Below, one piece after another: positions 45,046 through 56,084 of a stretch of DNA of 64,000 nucleotides; the first letter of the stretch is position 1; every line of letters starts with the position of its first letter. Origin of the DNA: Ceratotherium simum simum (lineage: Eukaryota > Chordata > Mammalia > Perissodactyla > Rhinocerotidae); assembly GCF_000283155.1 (NCBI RefSeq), contig NW_004454165.1, forward strand, positions 41,655,996-41,719,995. The letters are read 5' to 3'. The notes under the pieces were generated by a model. The model was not told the DNA's origin, did no database searches, and saw nothing but the letters and a program-made list of their open reading frames with translations. The position numbers and the translations under genes were made by a program.

Positions 45046-46785
45046 GGGCTTCCTGGTTGGAGTGACTGTGGTGTGTCCCAGCCGTGGCGCCCTTTTGTGC
45101 TCTAAAGTCAAGTGCCTAAAACCTGTATCCCCTACCGTTATGGGAAGGAGACATTCTGGAAAAAAATCTTTTCAGCCTCAAGCTTTCTCTTCCTTTATCA
45201 ATCTAACAAGTTGAAGAAAAGTGTAGGCGAGAAAAAACCCATCTCAGAAATGTACCCCGTGGTGGGCGTCCCCAGTGGGGCTTAGTAACACATTGCGGAT
45301 GTCTTTAAATTGCTGAAGGCACATTGTTCCTCATGGAGACGGCCTCCGAACAGCCTCAAGTTTTCCCAAGTGCAATAAGAAGATGTTTGGGACCCCACAC
45401 ACCTCCCCTGGAAGTGAAAGGCTCCCACGAGAGAGTCTATTTGGGGCCTCAGCCCAGGTCTCCCACAGCCTTTCATTCAGTCTAGCATTGAGACCGGGTT
45501 TTGATCCGCTGCTGTCCTGCTGCAGGTCTCTCCGGCCGGGCCTGCTCACGCCTGCGTGAGATCAGTAGCAGAGAGAAAGGGGCGGGATTTACCCACTGCA
45601 GGGAATGGGCACCACGCAGTTTGTTCGTATAAAAACAGCAGGACTTCCCCTCTCATTTATTGCCAGCAAAATAACAGGGCAGGTGATTAACGGTGTTACA
45701 TAATTATTTTGGGGGGTAGGGTTAAGTGGAAATTGACTCTAGACTAGGAGTTTGCGCTCCCCAACGTCTGCTCCAGCTGTGTTAAACCCGCCGGCTTTCT
45801 CGGCACAAAGTAGCCTCTGATTATGGCGGTGAGCCCCTCTGCCACCTGGCCCGCAGGTACGGTGGAGAAAGGCAGCCATTGCCATGTGTAATTCTTTAAA
45901 TGGTTGTGGGAATGCTTTGTGTTTTGTGAGCACCTGTATAATGTACTGTGCTGGGGGTGTGGAAGGAGAAGGAGTTCTTGGAGAAACAGAATCTTCCAGG
46001 CAGGTCTCATTTCCTTTCTTTCCCAGGTAATTACAGAACAGTCTGGTCTGTGCATCGGCCTAATGACGCATGAATGCAGAGGCCTTAACAACAGGTTTAT
46101 CCCTTCCTGTACCGTTCAAGGAATGATGGAGATAACCTCAGAGAGAGACAGAAAAACGTCTCTGTGCTCAGATCCTGTGACCTACCCCACTCTCCTGGAG
46201 TCAGCAGACTCTCCCCTGTGTACTGTGCACTCGTAATGAACTAAACATTTGCTTAGATATTTGGGCTTTTATGTATGGAAAAGAAGTCCTTTGCTTCTGT
46301 CTTTGGGTGGACAATTGGCCCCCTACATGCTGGGTGATATTCTAAATGTTTGACAATCAGCTGGGCCCAGATGCCCACCAGCCAGAAAGGATGACCACAG
46401 TGACCACCTGTACAGCAGCTTCTCGGATCATCCTTCCAGCCAGGTCTTACTGAGTTGAGTTGAGTGCAAGAAAGCCTTTATTTTTTGGCTAAGATTCCAC
46501 AGTATTTTCGGTAGTGCAGTAATTCCTGTATTTTTTTCCAGTAGTTCGAAAACTAATGACTCTCTCTCCAGAAAAAGGTATGCACACACCCGATTTTTCT
46601 TACAACTTGAGGGGTTGGTTCATAGACTTGCTGAAGTTCTCACGTATCATAGGGCGTGTTGTCTGCAGTGGTGGGACAGGCAAATCCTGACACCTCCCTT
46701 GTAGGAATTAGAACCCGAGTCGGTGGAGGCAAGGAAGGTGGTCACCTCTACAATTAGTGAGAACTGCAGACGGCGTGATAGTTTA
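45046..46785. other. Unassigned DNA, repeat-poor
   Basis: No repeat or gene recognised. 45600-45750 is complex and AT-leaning (ATTAACGGTGTTACATAATT near 45687), and could be conserved non-coding sequence. Confidence 0.3.
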
Positions 46786-47116
46786 TTCTTAAATATTTCT
46801 GATAAATAGTTATTTTGATATAGCTTCAGTCTTAAGAAAAGCTGCAAGAATAGTCCAATAAACTTCCATACACCCTTTGGCTTGTTCATCAATTATTTAC
46901 ATTTTGTACCATTTGTTTATTGTTTTCTCAATCTGTATATACACACGCACAAAGATACACACACTTTTGACCCGTTTGAGATTAAGTTGAGATTGTCAAG
47001 CCCCTTGTACTCCAGTGTGTACTTACTAAGAACAAGGCATTCTTTCACATACATACAGTTTAATGATCAAGAATGGGAGATTTAACACTGCCCCAGTTCC
47101 CAGTTCTGTGATTACT

Positions 47117-47296
47117 CAGTGGTTCTCCGGGTGAGGTCCCTGGGTCAGCAGCATCAGCCTCTCCTGGGACTTGTTAGAGATGCTGATTCTCAGCCCCACC
47201 CTAGACCCTCCGAATCTGAAACTCTGCGGGTGGGGCCCAAGAAGCTTTGACAAACCCTCAGGGGAATTCCTACACAGCGGGGCTTCAGAACCGCTG
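47117..47296 (+). mobile_element. hAT-type MITE, nested in old LINE
   Basis: Begins CAGTGGTTCTCC and ends AGAACCGCTG (near-perfect terminal inverted repeats). The interior reads GTCAGCAGCATCAGCCTC, TGGGACTTGTTAGAGATGC, CAGCCCCACCC, GAATCTGAAACTCTGCGGG and TGGGGCCCAAGAAGC. This is a standard mammalian hAT-Charlie MITE. The two fragments at 9065-9535 appear related. Confidence 0.85.
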
Positions 47297-47825
47297 GTGG
47301 CGTTTACAGGCAATGTTCAAGTGTCATCAGTGGACTCAGTGACATCATTTATTGCTATTCTTCTTCCACCCAGGGTCTGATCCAGGATCAAGAACTACAG
47401 TTAGACGTGTGTCTCTTTAGTGCCCTTCAATCTGGAACCGCTCCTCAGCTTTTCCTGGTCTTTCTTGACCTTGACGTTTTTGGAGGACGGGCCCTTATTT
47501 GGATTTGTCTGGTGCTTCTGCAGGACTGGATTCAAGCTTTGCCCTTGGGACCTGGCTGTCAGAGAAGCATGTTGAGTCTCCCACTAGGAGGCACCAATGT
47601 TGGTTGCTCCAATATTAGTGACGGTGACTTTGAGCGCTTGGTCAAAATGGTGTCTGTTAGGCTTCTTTACTGTGAAGTTACATTTTACCCAATTTAGTTA
47701 GTAATTTGTGGGGACATACACTGAGACTATGGATACATTCTGTTCCTATTCAACTTGCATCCACAATTTCAGCATCTATTGGTGATTCTCTAACCCCATC
47801 ATTTCTTCTATAGTGATTCTTTAGG

Positions 47826-47910
47826 TAGTATAGTATATATTATGGATATCATATAATATAATATAACACAACATAACAAAATATAATATTACATCATATC
47901 ATATAGAGAC
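47826..47910. repeat. AT-rich (ATAAT/ATAAC)n low-complexity tract
   Basis: Tandem-like ATATAAT and ATAACA words inside the old LINE. Confidence 0.8.
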
Positions 47911-48110
47911 AGACATAGGCATTCTACCATAAGGAAGAACTTTCTCTTCTCCCTCATTTATTTATTATTTATTTACATTTATACAGAATCCTTAATTCTT
48001 ATTTTCTTCAATGGGTTATAATCCGTTACTATAATTATTTATTTTGATGCTCAAAGTATTCCAGATTTGGCCATTGGGGGGCCCACTAAACTTGTTTTAT
48101 TGTTTCGTGA

Positions 48111-48564
48111 GCTTATGGCCATGACGTCTTCAGCAGCCAGGAACCAAAGCTGATATTCTAGAGTTCTGAGCACCTTCTCAGAGACCTGGAACCTGACATC
48201 AGGAAAGGACATCTTGATGCATTAAGCTGTAAGTGTGTTTCTATGGTCACTGATGCCCTCCTAATTGCCACATCCGATGGAGACTTCCAGTTCTCCTGTT
48301 TGTTCCCCTAGAGCTTCCAGCCCTGTTGACAACACCCTCCTTGGAACTCCTTCCCTCAGCCTCTGTGATGGCACTTTCTCTGCCTCTGCCCCTGCCCTCT
48401 CCCTGCTGCCTCCTGGCTCTCCTGAGGGATGACTCCACACATGGGCCCTTATTTAAGGTCCTGGAAAAGCTCACCCCTTCTTCTGTTCTCATTTTACCCA
48501 CACCCCGAGCTCCCTCGCTTACTTCCACTGCTTCAGTTGCTGCCACTAGGAGCAGTGGCCTTTA
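48111..48564. other. Unassigned DNA
   Basis: Pyrimidine-rich at 48340-48540. Possibly the diffuse 5' part of the following L2, but no landmark supports that. Confidence 0.35.
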
Positions 48565-48775
48565 AGCCAGATTTCTCAAACTCCAGACGGAATGTCAAAA
48601 TGGCTTACCCACCCTGGGCACTGGAGTGTCCACAAGCACCTAACCTGATTCACTTATTGTCCTCTTCCCAACCGAATGCTCCTCTTCTGTTAACTCTCTC
48701 GGTTGATGGTACTGCCATTTACCCATTACCCAAGCTAGAGTCATTCTAGGCTCTTTTCTCTCCTTTAACTTTTGT
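48565..48775 (+). mobile_element. L2 LINE, left part, plus strand
   Basis: TTGATGGTACTGCCATTTAC, CCATTACCCAAGCTAGAGTC and TTCTAGGCTCTTTTCTCTCC match the L2 3' segment that precedes the part seen from 49380. Confidence 0.65.
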
Positions 48776-49379
48776 GTGCTATTATGGACATCATATCAAA
48801 AGTCCTAGAGACTGTAATTCAGCACTGGCTAGAAATTATAATTCTAATTTGAAGTATGACAAAGATCATTGAAACAATGGAAAACTGTTGCTCTGAGAGA
48901 ACAAATCTGGGGATAGCCATTGTATGTTATTAGGGAGACAAGGAATAACAGTTGTTTAAAAAATCCAAGTTAAAACGATGCATACTGCATATTTATTATC
49001 ATGAAGTTGAGTTTCTAAATCTGTTCATGAAGAAGAGCAGAGCACTTTCCTCCATTCACAAAAGTCTTGTTTTACTGGTTTCCAAATCTGTTGAAGTACA
49101 ACCTTGAGAAACAAATGTTTGTTTTAGAAATCTATTTTTCTTAAAATGTTTGTTGTAGAAAGTAGAGTTAATGTTAATTAAAAAGTGTCTTTGTCATCAG
49201 AGGCAGATTTTACTGATCGACATGATTATTAACTCAGTATCTTTGGCCTCAATGAGCTTCACTCTGTTGCTTTTCTTCTGTTGTATTTTACTCACTAGGT
49301 GGTGTTCCCATCTTGTCTTCACCTGACCTGAAGGACCTGTTTACAATAAACCTTGTGGCTTACAGCTTTGTTTCTTAAA
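48776..49379. other. AT-rich insert separating two L2 parts
   Basis: About 600 bp of AT-rich sequence lies between collinear L2 segments. Its right end (TTTACAATAAACCTTGTGG, 49342-49360) holds an AATAAA near the boundary, so it may be an inserted retroelement or LTR. The family is not recognised. Confidence 0.35.
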
Positions 49380-50140
49380 AATGTTTAGCTGCATCCCATC
49401 AATTCCCTATATTCTTAATATTTTTCACACCTGTCCTCTTCCCACAGCTATTGCCTTATTTTTTCCTCTCCAGCTGCAGCAATTCCACTGGTCTCCTAAT
49501 TTGTCTCCCCGTGTCTGGCCTGCAGACTCTCCTACCCCCGTCCATCCTCCACTCTGCCGCCAGAGTGACTGTGGCCAATGCAAACCTACCTACTTTACTC
49601 CTCTGTTGGAAACTCTGGTGTCGTCCCATGTGGTGCAAGCTGGGTTGTTTGGGTTGACAGCAAGAGCTGCCTATTGGCCTTCCCAACCCCATCTCCTGCT
49701 CTTTCAAATGCACCCCGTGATCTGTCCACCTTGCAGTACTTATTGCTCCCCAGCGTAGCACATCCCTTCCTGCTTACTCCTTCTTTGGGGGCTGTCCATG
49801 CCCACCTCTCCCTGTCGCCCGTCAATACCTATTGTCCACACAGCCATTGCCAGCCAACCCAAGCTTTTCTTTTCTGTGAACCAATCACTGGTTGCTTCCC
49901 TCTCTGCTCTCCCCCCCAGGCATTTGATTGCTTTTTGATTCTGACCTCTATTAGGTCAGGCATCCTCCAGAATTTCATTACTTGCTTACATTAAGTCTTC
50001 CCAAGGAGACTGTTAGTAACTTGAGAGATTGTCTTTTCCTCTTAATCATCTTTAAATCTGTCCTACTAGATTAGTACCTGGCACACAGCAGATGTTCGAC
50101 AAGGCTTTGCTGGATGAAAGCTTAATGAGCCACTAGCATG
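49380..50140 (+). mobile_element. L2 LINE, right part, plus strand
   Basis: CCACTGGTCTCCTAATTTGT, CCATCCTCCACTCTGCCGCC, AGAGTGACTGTGG, TACTTTACTCCTCTGTTGGA, GAATTTCATTACTTGC, TAGTACCTGGCACACAGCAG and GCTGGATGAAAGC run in the L2 3'-UTR order to its end. Confidence 0.8.
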
Positions 50141-51295
50141 ATTGAAGGAAGTTATACAAGAGGATTGAACACAGTAAGTGTCAGCTGAATGACAGCTGTT
50201 ACTGGAAAAGCAACTACTTTAGAAAGACCGTAAAGGATCTGTCTTCCTAGCTTTCTGGAGGACGCCATAGAAACCACTTCCAACAGAGGAGAGTTTGTTC
50301 AGTGATTTACTTGTCTTCATGACTCAGGCACTTTTGCATATCTAAATAGTTTATAACCAGCACCACTAAGCCTGAGCACACTGTTTTGTTGGTTTGTTTG
50401 TTTTTCATAGACAGTTTGCTACAACTTGAATCCTAAATGTTCTTGTGAATCTTTAGGAAAGCTCTTTCTGGAGTCATGTTAGAAATGTGGGATTGGACCC
50501 CATGGGCAATCTTCAGTGTAGATGGAAATAATGTTTTCAATCAATTAGCAATTTTTGGCCTCACTAATTATTAAAATGTCATTGAAAGTGCTGAATTTGA
50601 AGTGAGTCTTGAAAAGAGATGCAAAGTTAGGAATGGAAGTAAGTTTTTCCAGACATTCGGGCATCACAGTAAAATGCCTTAATAAAGAAGTGGAGGAAAT
50701 TAGCCTTGCAGGGTGTCCTCCGTAATTAGGTTGGGTGCAAACTGAGCCAAAGGGAGCTTATGACAGAGGCCATTCATCCATACTTTGCCAATGGCAAAGC
50801 CACACATTTCGACATCACGCCATGGCCAGATCATTCAGGTGAGTTCTGCTTTGGAAATTTCAAAAGAAAGAAAGAGAGAAAAGAGTCTGTAGCAGGTGCT
50901 CTCTTTATTGTGCTCCCCGGGTGAACTGTTATGTGAAAGAGCATTGGCGCAGATGTAACTGCTCTTATTTACTCACTCTCTCCTCTCCAGAGGTGCATCT
51001 CTGGATGGGGCCTTGCCTCATGAGTAAGGAATTCCCCAAGGCTGGTCAAACACTAGCGAGACACACGTCTGAACCTGGTCATTGCGTATGTGGTGTCACT
51101 CCACAAACATGCCCAGTAACACCAAAACCGCACTGTGCAAGGTTTTCCCGTATGTGTTTACTCTAACACACTGCTGGATATTGGAAGAAACAGTTTAGAT
51201 GTACGGAATTACATAAATAAGGTTCAGGTAGTTCAGTTAAAAGTGGTCCAACTTCCTTAGTTTATTATTCAAGGACATCTTCAATCTGACCTTAA
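50141..51295. other. Unassigned DNA with AT-rich, repeat-free part
   Basis: 50500-50860 is complex, AT-leaning and carries CAATTAGCAATTTTTGGCC, CTAATTATTAAAATG and CCGTAATTAGG, so it is a candidate conserved non-coding element. No gene recognised. Confidence 0.3.
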
Positions 51296-51476
51296 GATTT
51301 CTTTCCCTTCCTCACTGTTTCCCTCCTTCCCTCCTCTCTTTCTCTATTTCCCTCCTTCTCTTCTTCTCTCCCTCCCTCCCTCTTTCTTTCCTTCCCTCCC
51401 TCCCCTCTCTCTCCCTCCCCTCTCTTTCCCCCTCTCCCTCCTTCTCTCCCTCCTTTTCTCCCTCTCTTCCTTCCTA
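51296..51476. repeat. Long polypyrimidine tract (CCCTT/CTCC)n
   Basis: Nearly uninterrupted C/T on the plus strand with CCCTCC, TTCC and CTCTCC words. The Lys/Arg/Glu-rich minus-strand frame through it (51344-51700) is an artefact. Confidence 0.9.
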
Positions 51477-51529
51477 TTTATTGACAACTCCTTATGCTGT
51501 GTATATTCCCTCCGTGAGCTCCACCTCCC

Positions 51530-52235
51530 ATGTGGTATTTGGATCATGTTCTTCTTCTCTTCCTGTTCCACACTTCCCAGAGGATTTCCATCCATTCTCC
51601 AGGTACCCTCCATGCACTGATGACCTCCGAGATGCATACCAAACCAGACACCTTTCTTGAGGTCCAGAACCATGTCTGACAACCTGCTGGTCATCTCCAC
51701 TTAGATGTCTCCTGGCACCTCAAACTCAACAGCTCAGAGCTGCACCGGTCCTCTCCCTCTGCCTTGCCCTGATTGTTTCCATCTGACAATCTGATCCACT
51801 TCCTTTCCCATCCAATGACACTGCCATCTCCCTAGACTCCTTCACCTTTGCCCTCACTTCCCACATCCTCAAGTCCTTTGTGTGTCTCTAAATCTGACCC
51901 TGTGTCAGCCCTGCGCCAGCTCCTCACCACGGTCGCCCGTCAGGTCAGTGGGCTCCTCGCCACACCCACCTCTCTCCAGTCCATCTTCTTCATGGCCCTG
52001 CTTAAGTACCTCTGCCAGCCCCAAGTTGTGTATAAGATAAATCCTGGACCCCATTACCCTGGTGGACAAAGTCCCTTTCAACCAGACCCCACACCATTCC
52101 TGATCTTGCCTCCCTCTGCTCCAATCATATGCCCTTCACTCCAGTCATGCAAGCTTTTCACAGTGCCCCATACCACCTCGTTCTTTCAAGGTTCTGGACT
52201 TTTCACACACATTCTTTGAGCCAGAAATACCACTT
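51530..52235 (+). mobile_element. L2-like LINE fragment, plus strand
   Basis: CATCTCCACTTAGATGTCTC, CTGGCACCTCAAACTCAACA, CAATGACACTGCCATCTCCC, AGTCCATCTTCTTC and CCCATACCACCTCG follow a divergent L2 3' segment. No terminal sequence is preserved. Confidence 0.6.
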
Positions 52236-52314
52236 TATTCTTTCTTATTTTGGCAAATCTTACCCCTAGGAAGTGCATTGTACACTGGAGTTTGCCTAAG
52301 AGCGAATTTTATTT

Positions 52315-52450
52315 AATCACTTGCAAGGTAAGTTTGGATCAGTTCCTGAACTTCTCCGAGCCTCAGTTTCTGCCTCTTTAAGGTGCAGTGATAACAACAT
52401 GCACAGGGGTGTTCGTCAGTACACGCTGAATGCTGTGTTCCTGGTAGGCA
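52315..52450 (-). mobile_element. MIR SINE fragment, minus strand
   Basis: AGTTCCTGAACTTCTCCGAG, CCTCAGTTTCTGCCTCTTTA and AGGTGCAGTGATAACAACAT match the reverse MIR core. Confidence 0.75.
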
Positions 52451-52639
52451 TTTTGCCAGCATGTGGACTTGACGGGTTCAGGTTAGTGGGGAGAAGGGAG
52501 GCACACACATTAAAAACAGACAGAGAGAATCTATGGCAGGGGTGTGAATAGATGCCCTGGAAGCCCATCTTGTGGGGTTGGGAAAGATTTCATCAAGGGA
52601 TGTTTGGTTTCATGGGGGGACTCAAAGGACTATTATGAT

Positions 52640-52775
52640 GGCTGGCAGGTTTTCAGCATTCGTGTACCAGGCCCTATGCTAAATGTCTGATGTGCATAAT
52701 CTCATTTAATGCCCACAAAAATTCTCTGAGGTAGACACTGTTATTATTATTGCCCCAGATGTTGGGTGGGGTGGG
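52640..52775 (+). mobile_element. MIR SINE fragment, plus strand
   Basis: TGTACCAGGCCCTATGCTAA, GTGCATAATCTCATTTAATG, CCCACAAAAATTCTCTGAGG and TAGACACTGTTATTATTATT are the forward MIR core. Confidence 0.88.
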
Positions 52776-53140
52776 GTGTCTTGGGAATCCTGAAGAAAGC
52801 CACAACTAAGCTAGGACCTAAAAGCTGACTAGAAACAGCTGGGGCGGTTGAGTCTGCTTCATGAGACAGTTCCTTTTAACAGGTTGTGCTGAGAGCTGGA
52901 TGGAGGTGAGAGACTCAGACAGTGACCTACTTGGGAATGAGATGAACTCCTTGTCTGGAGCTTGGAGAGAAAGGGTGGAAGGATGGCAAGAGATGAGGCC
53001 AGGTCAGTAGCAAGGACCAACCACAAAGGACTTTGTCTATCACTTTGAGAAGATGGTACTTCATCTAAGAGCACCGAAGAACCATTGTAGGAAAAGATAC
53101 AAGCCTTCTCTCTAGGTGGAGCACACTGACTAAAGTATGA
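52776..53140. other. Unassigned DNA
   Basis: Nothing recognised. Confidence 0.4.
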
Positions 53141-53407
53141 CCACCAGATGGATGGACGGGTGGATGGATGGGTGGGCGTGGACAGGTGGATGGATGGATG
53201 GATACTAGATGGATTGATGGATGGATGGGTAGATGGATGGATGGATGGGTGGCTGGAGGGGTAGCTTGACGGGTGGGTGGGTGGATGGATGGATGGATGA
53301 GTGCATGGATGGGTAGATAGATGGGTGGGTGGGTCGATGGGTGGGTGTGGATAGGTGGATGGATGGATGGACGGATGCATTCATGGATGGATGGGTGCAT
53401 GGGGAGG
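53141..53407 (+). repeat. (GGAT)n / (GGGT)n microsatellite, about 265 bp
   Basis: Tetramer GGAT with GGGT and CGGG variants. A longer segment containing GGTGGATGGATGGATGGA recurs near 53186 and 53355, suggesting internal duplication. Minus-strand frames rich in HPSIHPST are translations of the repeat. Confidence 0.95.
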
Positions 53408-54974
53408 TGGAGAATGGAGCTACCAGGCTGGAGGCAGATGAGTGGGAAGACTGCTGCAGAAACAGATGAGATACGTTGATGGTCTAATGTGGGGCAACAG
53501 TTGGGGTGGAGAGAAGTGATCAGATTTGAGGAATGATTAGGAACTAAAATTGACAGGACTTGGTGATTGATTGAGTGAGGGGGGAGATTGAGTGATTGAG
53601 GGAGAGTCAAGAGCCACTTCCTCAGCCAAGGAGAGCATGAAGAGTGAAAACAAAAGCAGACCTGGGAAAGAACTCCAAGGACTCGACATAGAAGCAGTGG
53701 ATGGAAGGAAGGAAATGACCAAAGAGATGAAGGAGGAACACCCAGAGAGCGGAAGGGACTTTCGAGAGTGGGAAATGCTGTCGGGAGTCAGGTCAGGTCC
53801 GCAAAGAGGCCGCTGGCTGTAGCAACAAGGGGCTGTTGGCTGTTGGTGTTCTTTTATGAAACATCTTCTAATATTTGTGGCGTGGGAGCTAACAGGTTAG
53901 AGTTCTCTCTTTTTCTGAATACTGAGGAGTCGTTGTTCCTGCATTTGCCAAACTCAGGCTCTTTCTCTAACTCCTAGCTCACTCCGAGCACACGCCAACT
54001 ACTGACTGTGATGCATGGAGACGGCATGTAGGGTGATGTAGCCTCCACTCCAGCGAGGGGTGAGCAGGGGTGGTGCCTTTGTCCACGCCTTCTCTCTCTG
54101 TCTGCTTGGAGGTCTTTAATTTGTCTTTTCCAGGGGTTTGAGAGGGGATAGTGTAATCATTACACACCATTGCCTTTTTATTTAATGCAATCCCATTTTT
54201 AAAAGTTCTCATTGTAAAGATGACAATTTTCCTTGCTCCCATTAATATTCTTTTCAAAATCTGGGATTTGAGCAGGAAAAAGGATCACTATGTATTATTG
54301 CAAACGTAAGGATCTATGTTGCTGACAAAGAGCAGAGGCGAAGGTCAGGTTGTTTAGGTCAGTTAGGGCCTCGTTGGCCTCCAAGGCTGGTTTACGGTGA
54401 ACGTTTGACGTCTCCTCCCGCAGGCTCCATCCTTGGCCTTCTTCGTTCTTTGCTACATTCCCCTGCCTCCAACTACAACCTGCGCCTTAGTTCACCCTGA
54501 ATCTTTAGCACCTCTTCACTAAGCTTCAGATCTATAATCCTACTGCCTCCTGGATGTATGCAGCTGAATGTTCTGAAATTTGGGCAGTCTAAATGAAACA
54601 TGTCTAGACTGTCGTTCATTTCTTTGATGCCCAGTTCATCCCAAGCCTGTTCTTGGGACATGAATAGAAGATACCACAATGCCCCCACTCAATCCCACTC
54701 AACAGTCTGGCTCCTCCCTCCCCCCTCCCAGTTTCTCCCAGTATGGAAGGAAAACCTGTTATCACTGCTGCAGCCATGATGCCTCTGGGGCCAGGATGGC
54801 CCTGGGGCACAGCTGGAGCCCCACACCATACTCCCATTTCCCTGATTTAAGGGGCGGGCTCAGGCCATGCAGGCAGCTCCTGGGTCAACAGGACAGAAGA
54901 TGAGGTGGCGCAGCACTGGCCTCTCAGGGCTCAGGCGTACAGTGGTTGCTCCCTAGGTGGGGCCAGGCCATTGT
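53408..54974. other. Unassigned DNA
   Basis: No gene. 53545-53605 has GATTGAGTGA reiterations. 54100-54260 is AT-rich and includes the 15-bp palindrome GTGTAATCATTACAC at 54151-54165, a TAAT-C-ATTA arrangement. Confidence 0.35.
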
Positions 54975-55150
54975 GGCTCGGGCACTGACCAGCTCTGAGT
55001 CTGGACTTCATTTCCCCATCTTTCAATGGTAGTAACTATAGCCCTGACTCTGTAGGGCTGTGGTGGGGCTGGTAAGATGAGTGTGTGAGGGGTAGCAAAG
55101 CCCTTGGCCCACAGTCCGCCCTCAGGGAAGGCTGCATGTTGTTGATATTC
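54975..55150 (-). mobile_element. MIR SINE fragment, minus strand
   Basis: CTGAGTCTGGACTTCATTTC, CCCATCTTTCAATGGTAGTA and CTGTAGGGCTGTGGTGGGGC follow the reverse MIR order, moderately diverged. Confidence 0.7.
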
Positions 55151-55589
55151 TAGGTGGACAGGCCCCGAGTAGGTACCTAACCTGGTGTGTTTGGGAGACT
55201 TGCAAATTTTAATCAATTGAACCAATGATTTTAATAACCTGACAATGCGAGAGGTGGTTTCCAGAGAATGACAAAGCTCACCCACAGGCCCAAGCGCCTC
55301 TCCATTAACGACCCGGCTGGCCGAGGCCCGGCTGTGGAGGGTCTTGTTTACACCAACTCCTCTGTTCGCAGCCCCATCCTGCAGTGTCATTGCGTGGGGC
55401 TCCGGGGGCAACTCCTCTGCCCTGGGCTGGGCGTTGGCTCTGGAGGACCCTGGTGTTGGCTGAAGTCAGAGACAGCGTTCCCATCCCCCTCTTCCATCCT
55501 TCTGTCCTTAAGATGGAGCCCCCCTCAATGTGATTTGTGCAACATGTGCCCCAACTGCAGTCCCGTTCTGTGGGAAAGGAGCTTGCGGC
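55151..55589. other. Unassigned DNA
   Basis: No repeats or gene recognised. Confidence 0.4.
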
Positions 55590-55790
55590 CTCAAATTAAC
55601 CCAATTAGAAGTCATTAACGGCAATCCCAGCCTCCTCCTAACTCTTGGATTAGCATAATGAGCCTATATTAATTGCCAATTATAAACAAATTCTCCATTT
55701 ATTCATATTTCTCTAAATTGTACTCCCCTGTTGTTGTTAAGTTGTTCTCGAGAAAAGTGTTCTGCACACAGAAACGTTGGTTTAGTCTTT
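55590..55790. promoter_or_regulatory. AT-rich block dense in homeodomain-type motifs (enhancer candidate)
   Basis: In about 90 bp (55595-55685) I see seven ATTA/TAAT cores: AAATTAAC, CAATTAG, CATTAAC, GGATTAGC (bicoid/OTX-type), ATAATGAG, TATTAATTGC and CAATTATAA. A TTTATTCATATT block follows. The block is unique, has no decayed-repeat landmarks, and lies between GC-rich flanks. This texture is typical of conserved developmental enhancers. Conservation is not testable here. Confidence 0.4.
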
Positions 55791-56084
55791 CTTCCAATAT
55801 TCAGTCTGCTTCCCAGCTAGGGGAGGGCATTGTGCTGGATTTCTGATTCTTTCCCTGTGCTTAGAGATTATGCAGCTCTGTGTTTGTCAAGTTCTGACAT
55901 TTAGCAGGAGGTCATTGGAGAGACGCGTGCCTTAGCTCGGGATTGTGTTATGAAAAGGCATTTTCTGGGGTTCGTCACATGGTGTGGTGCTCAATTTGTG
56001 TGAGGAACGGGTTTCCTGAGACCCTTCCTCTCCCACTATCTACTCTGGTGCGAGAGGCTCAGCTGCCCCTTCACGATGGCTGGG
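55791..56084. other. Unassigned DNA
   Basis: No repeat or gene recognised. Confidence 0.4.

Larger units (their letters stand above)
46786..48110. mobile_element. Old LINE (probably L1M-type 3' region), interrupted by a MITE
   Basis: GCTGCAAGAATAGTCCAATA, GATCCAGGATCAAGAACTAC, TTTCTTGACCTTGACGTTTT, GGACTGGATTCAAGC, GCGCTTGGTCAAAATGGTGT and AGTATTCCAGATTTGGCCAT match, in order, a common old L1 untranslated segment as I remember it. A second fragment of the same kind is at 57940-58365. Orientation is probably minus but not certain. The hAT MITE at 47117-47296 is inserted in it, and 47826-47910 is an AT-rich expansion. Confidence 0.6.

Noticed and set aside
49380..49994. Plus-strand frames of 125-138 codons
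   Set aside because: They lie in L2 3' untranslated sequence, which is pyrimidine-rich and stop-poor by composition.
52859..53610. Minus-strand frames rich in HPSIHPST
   Set aside because: Direct translation of the GGAT tetramer array.
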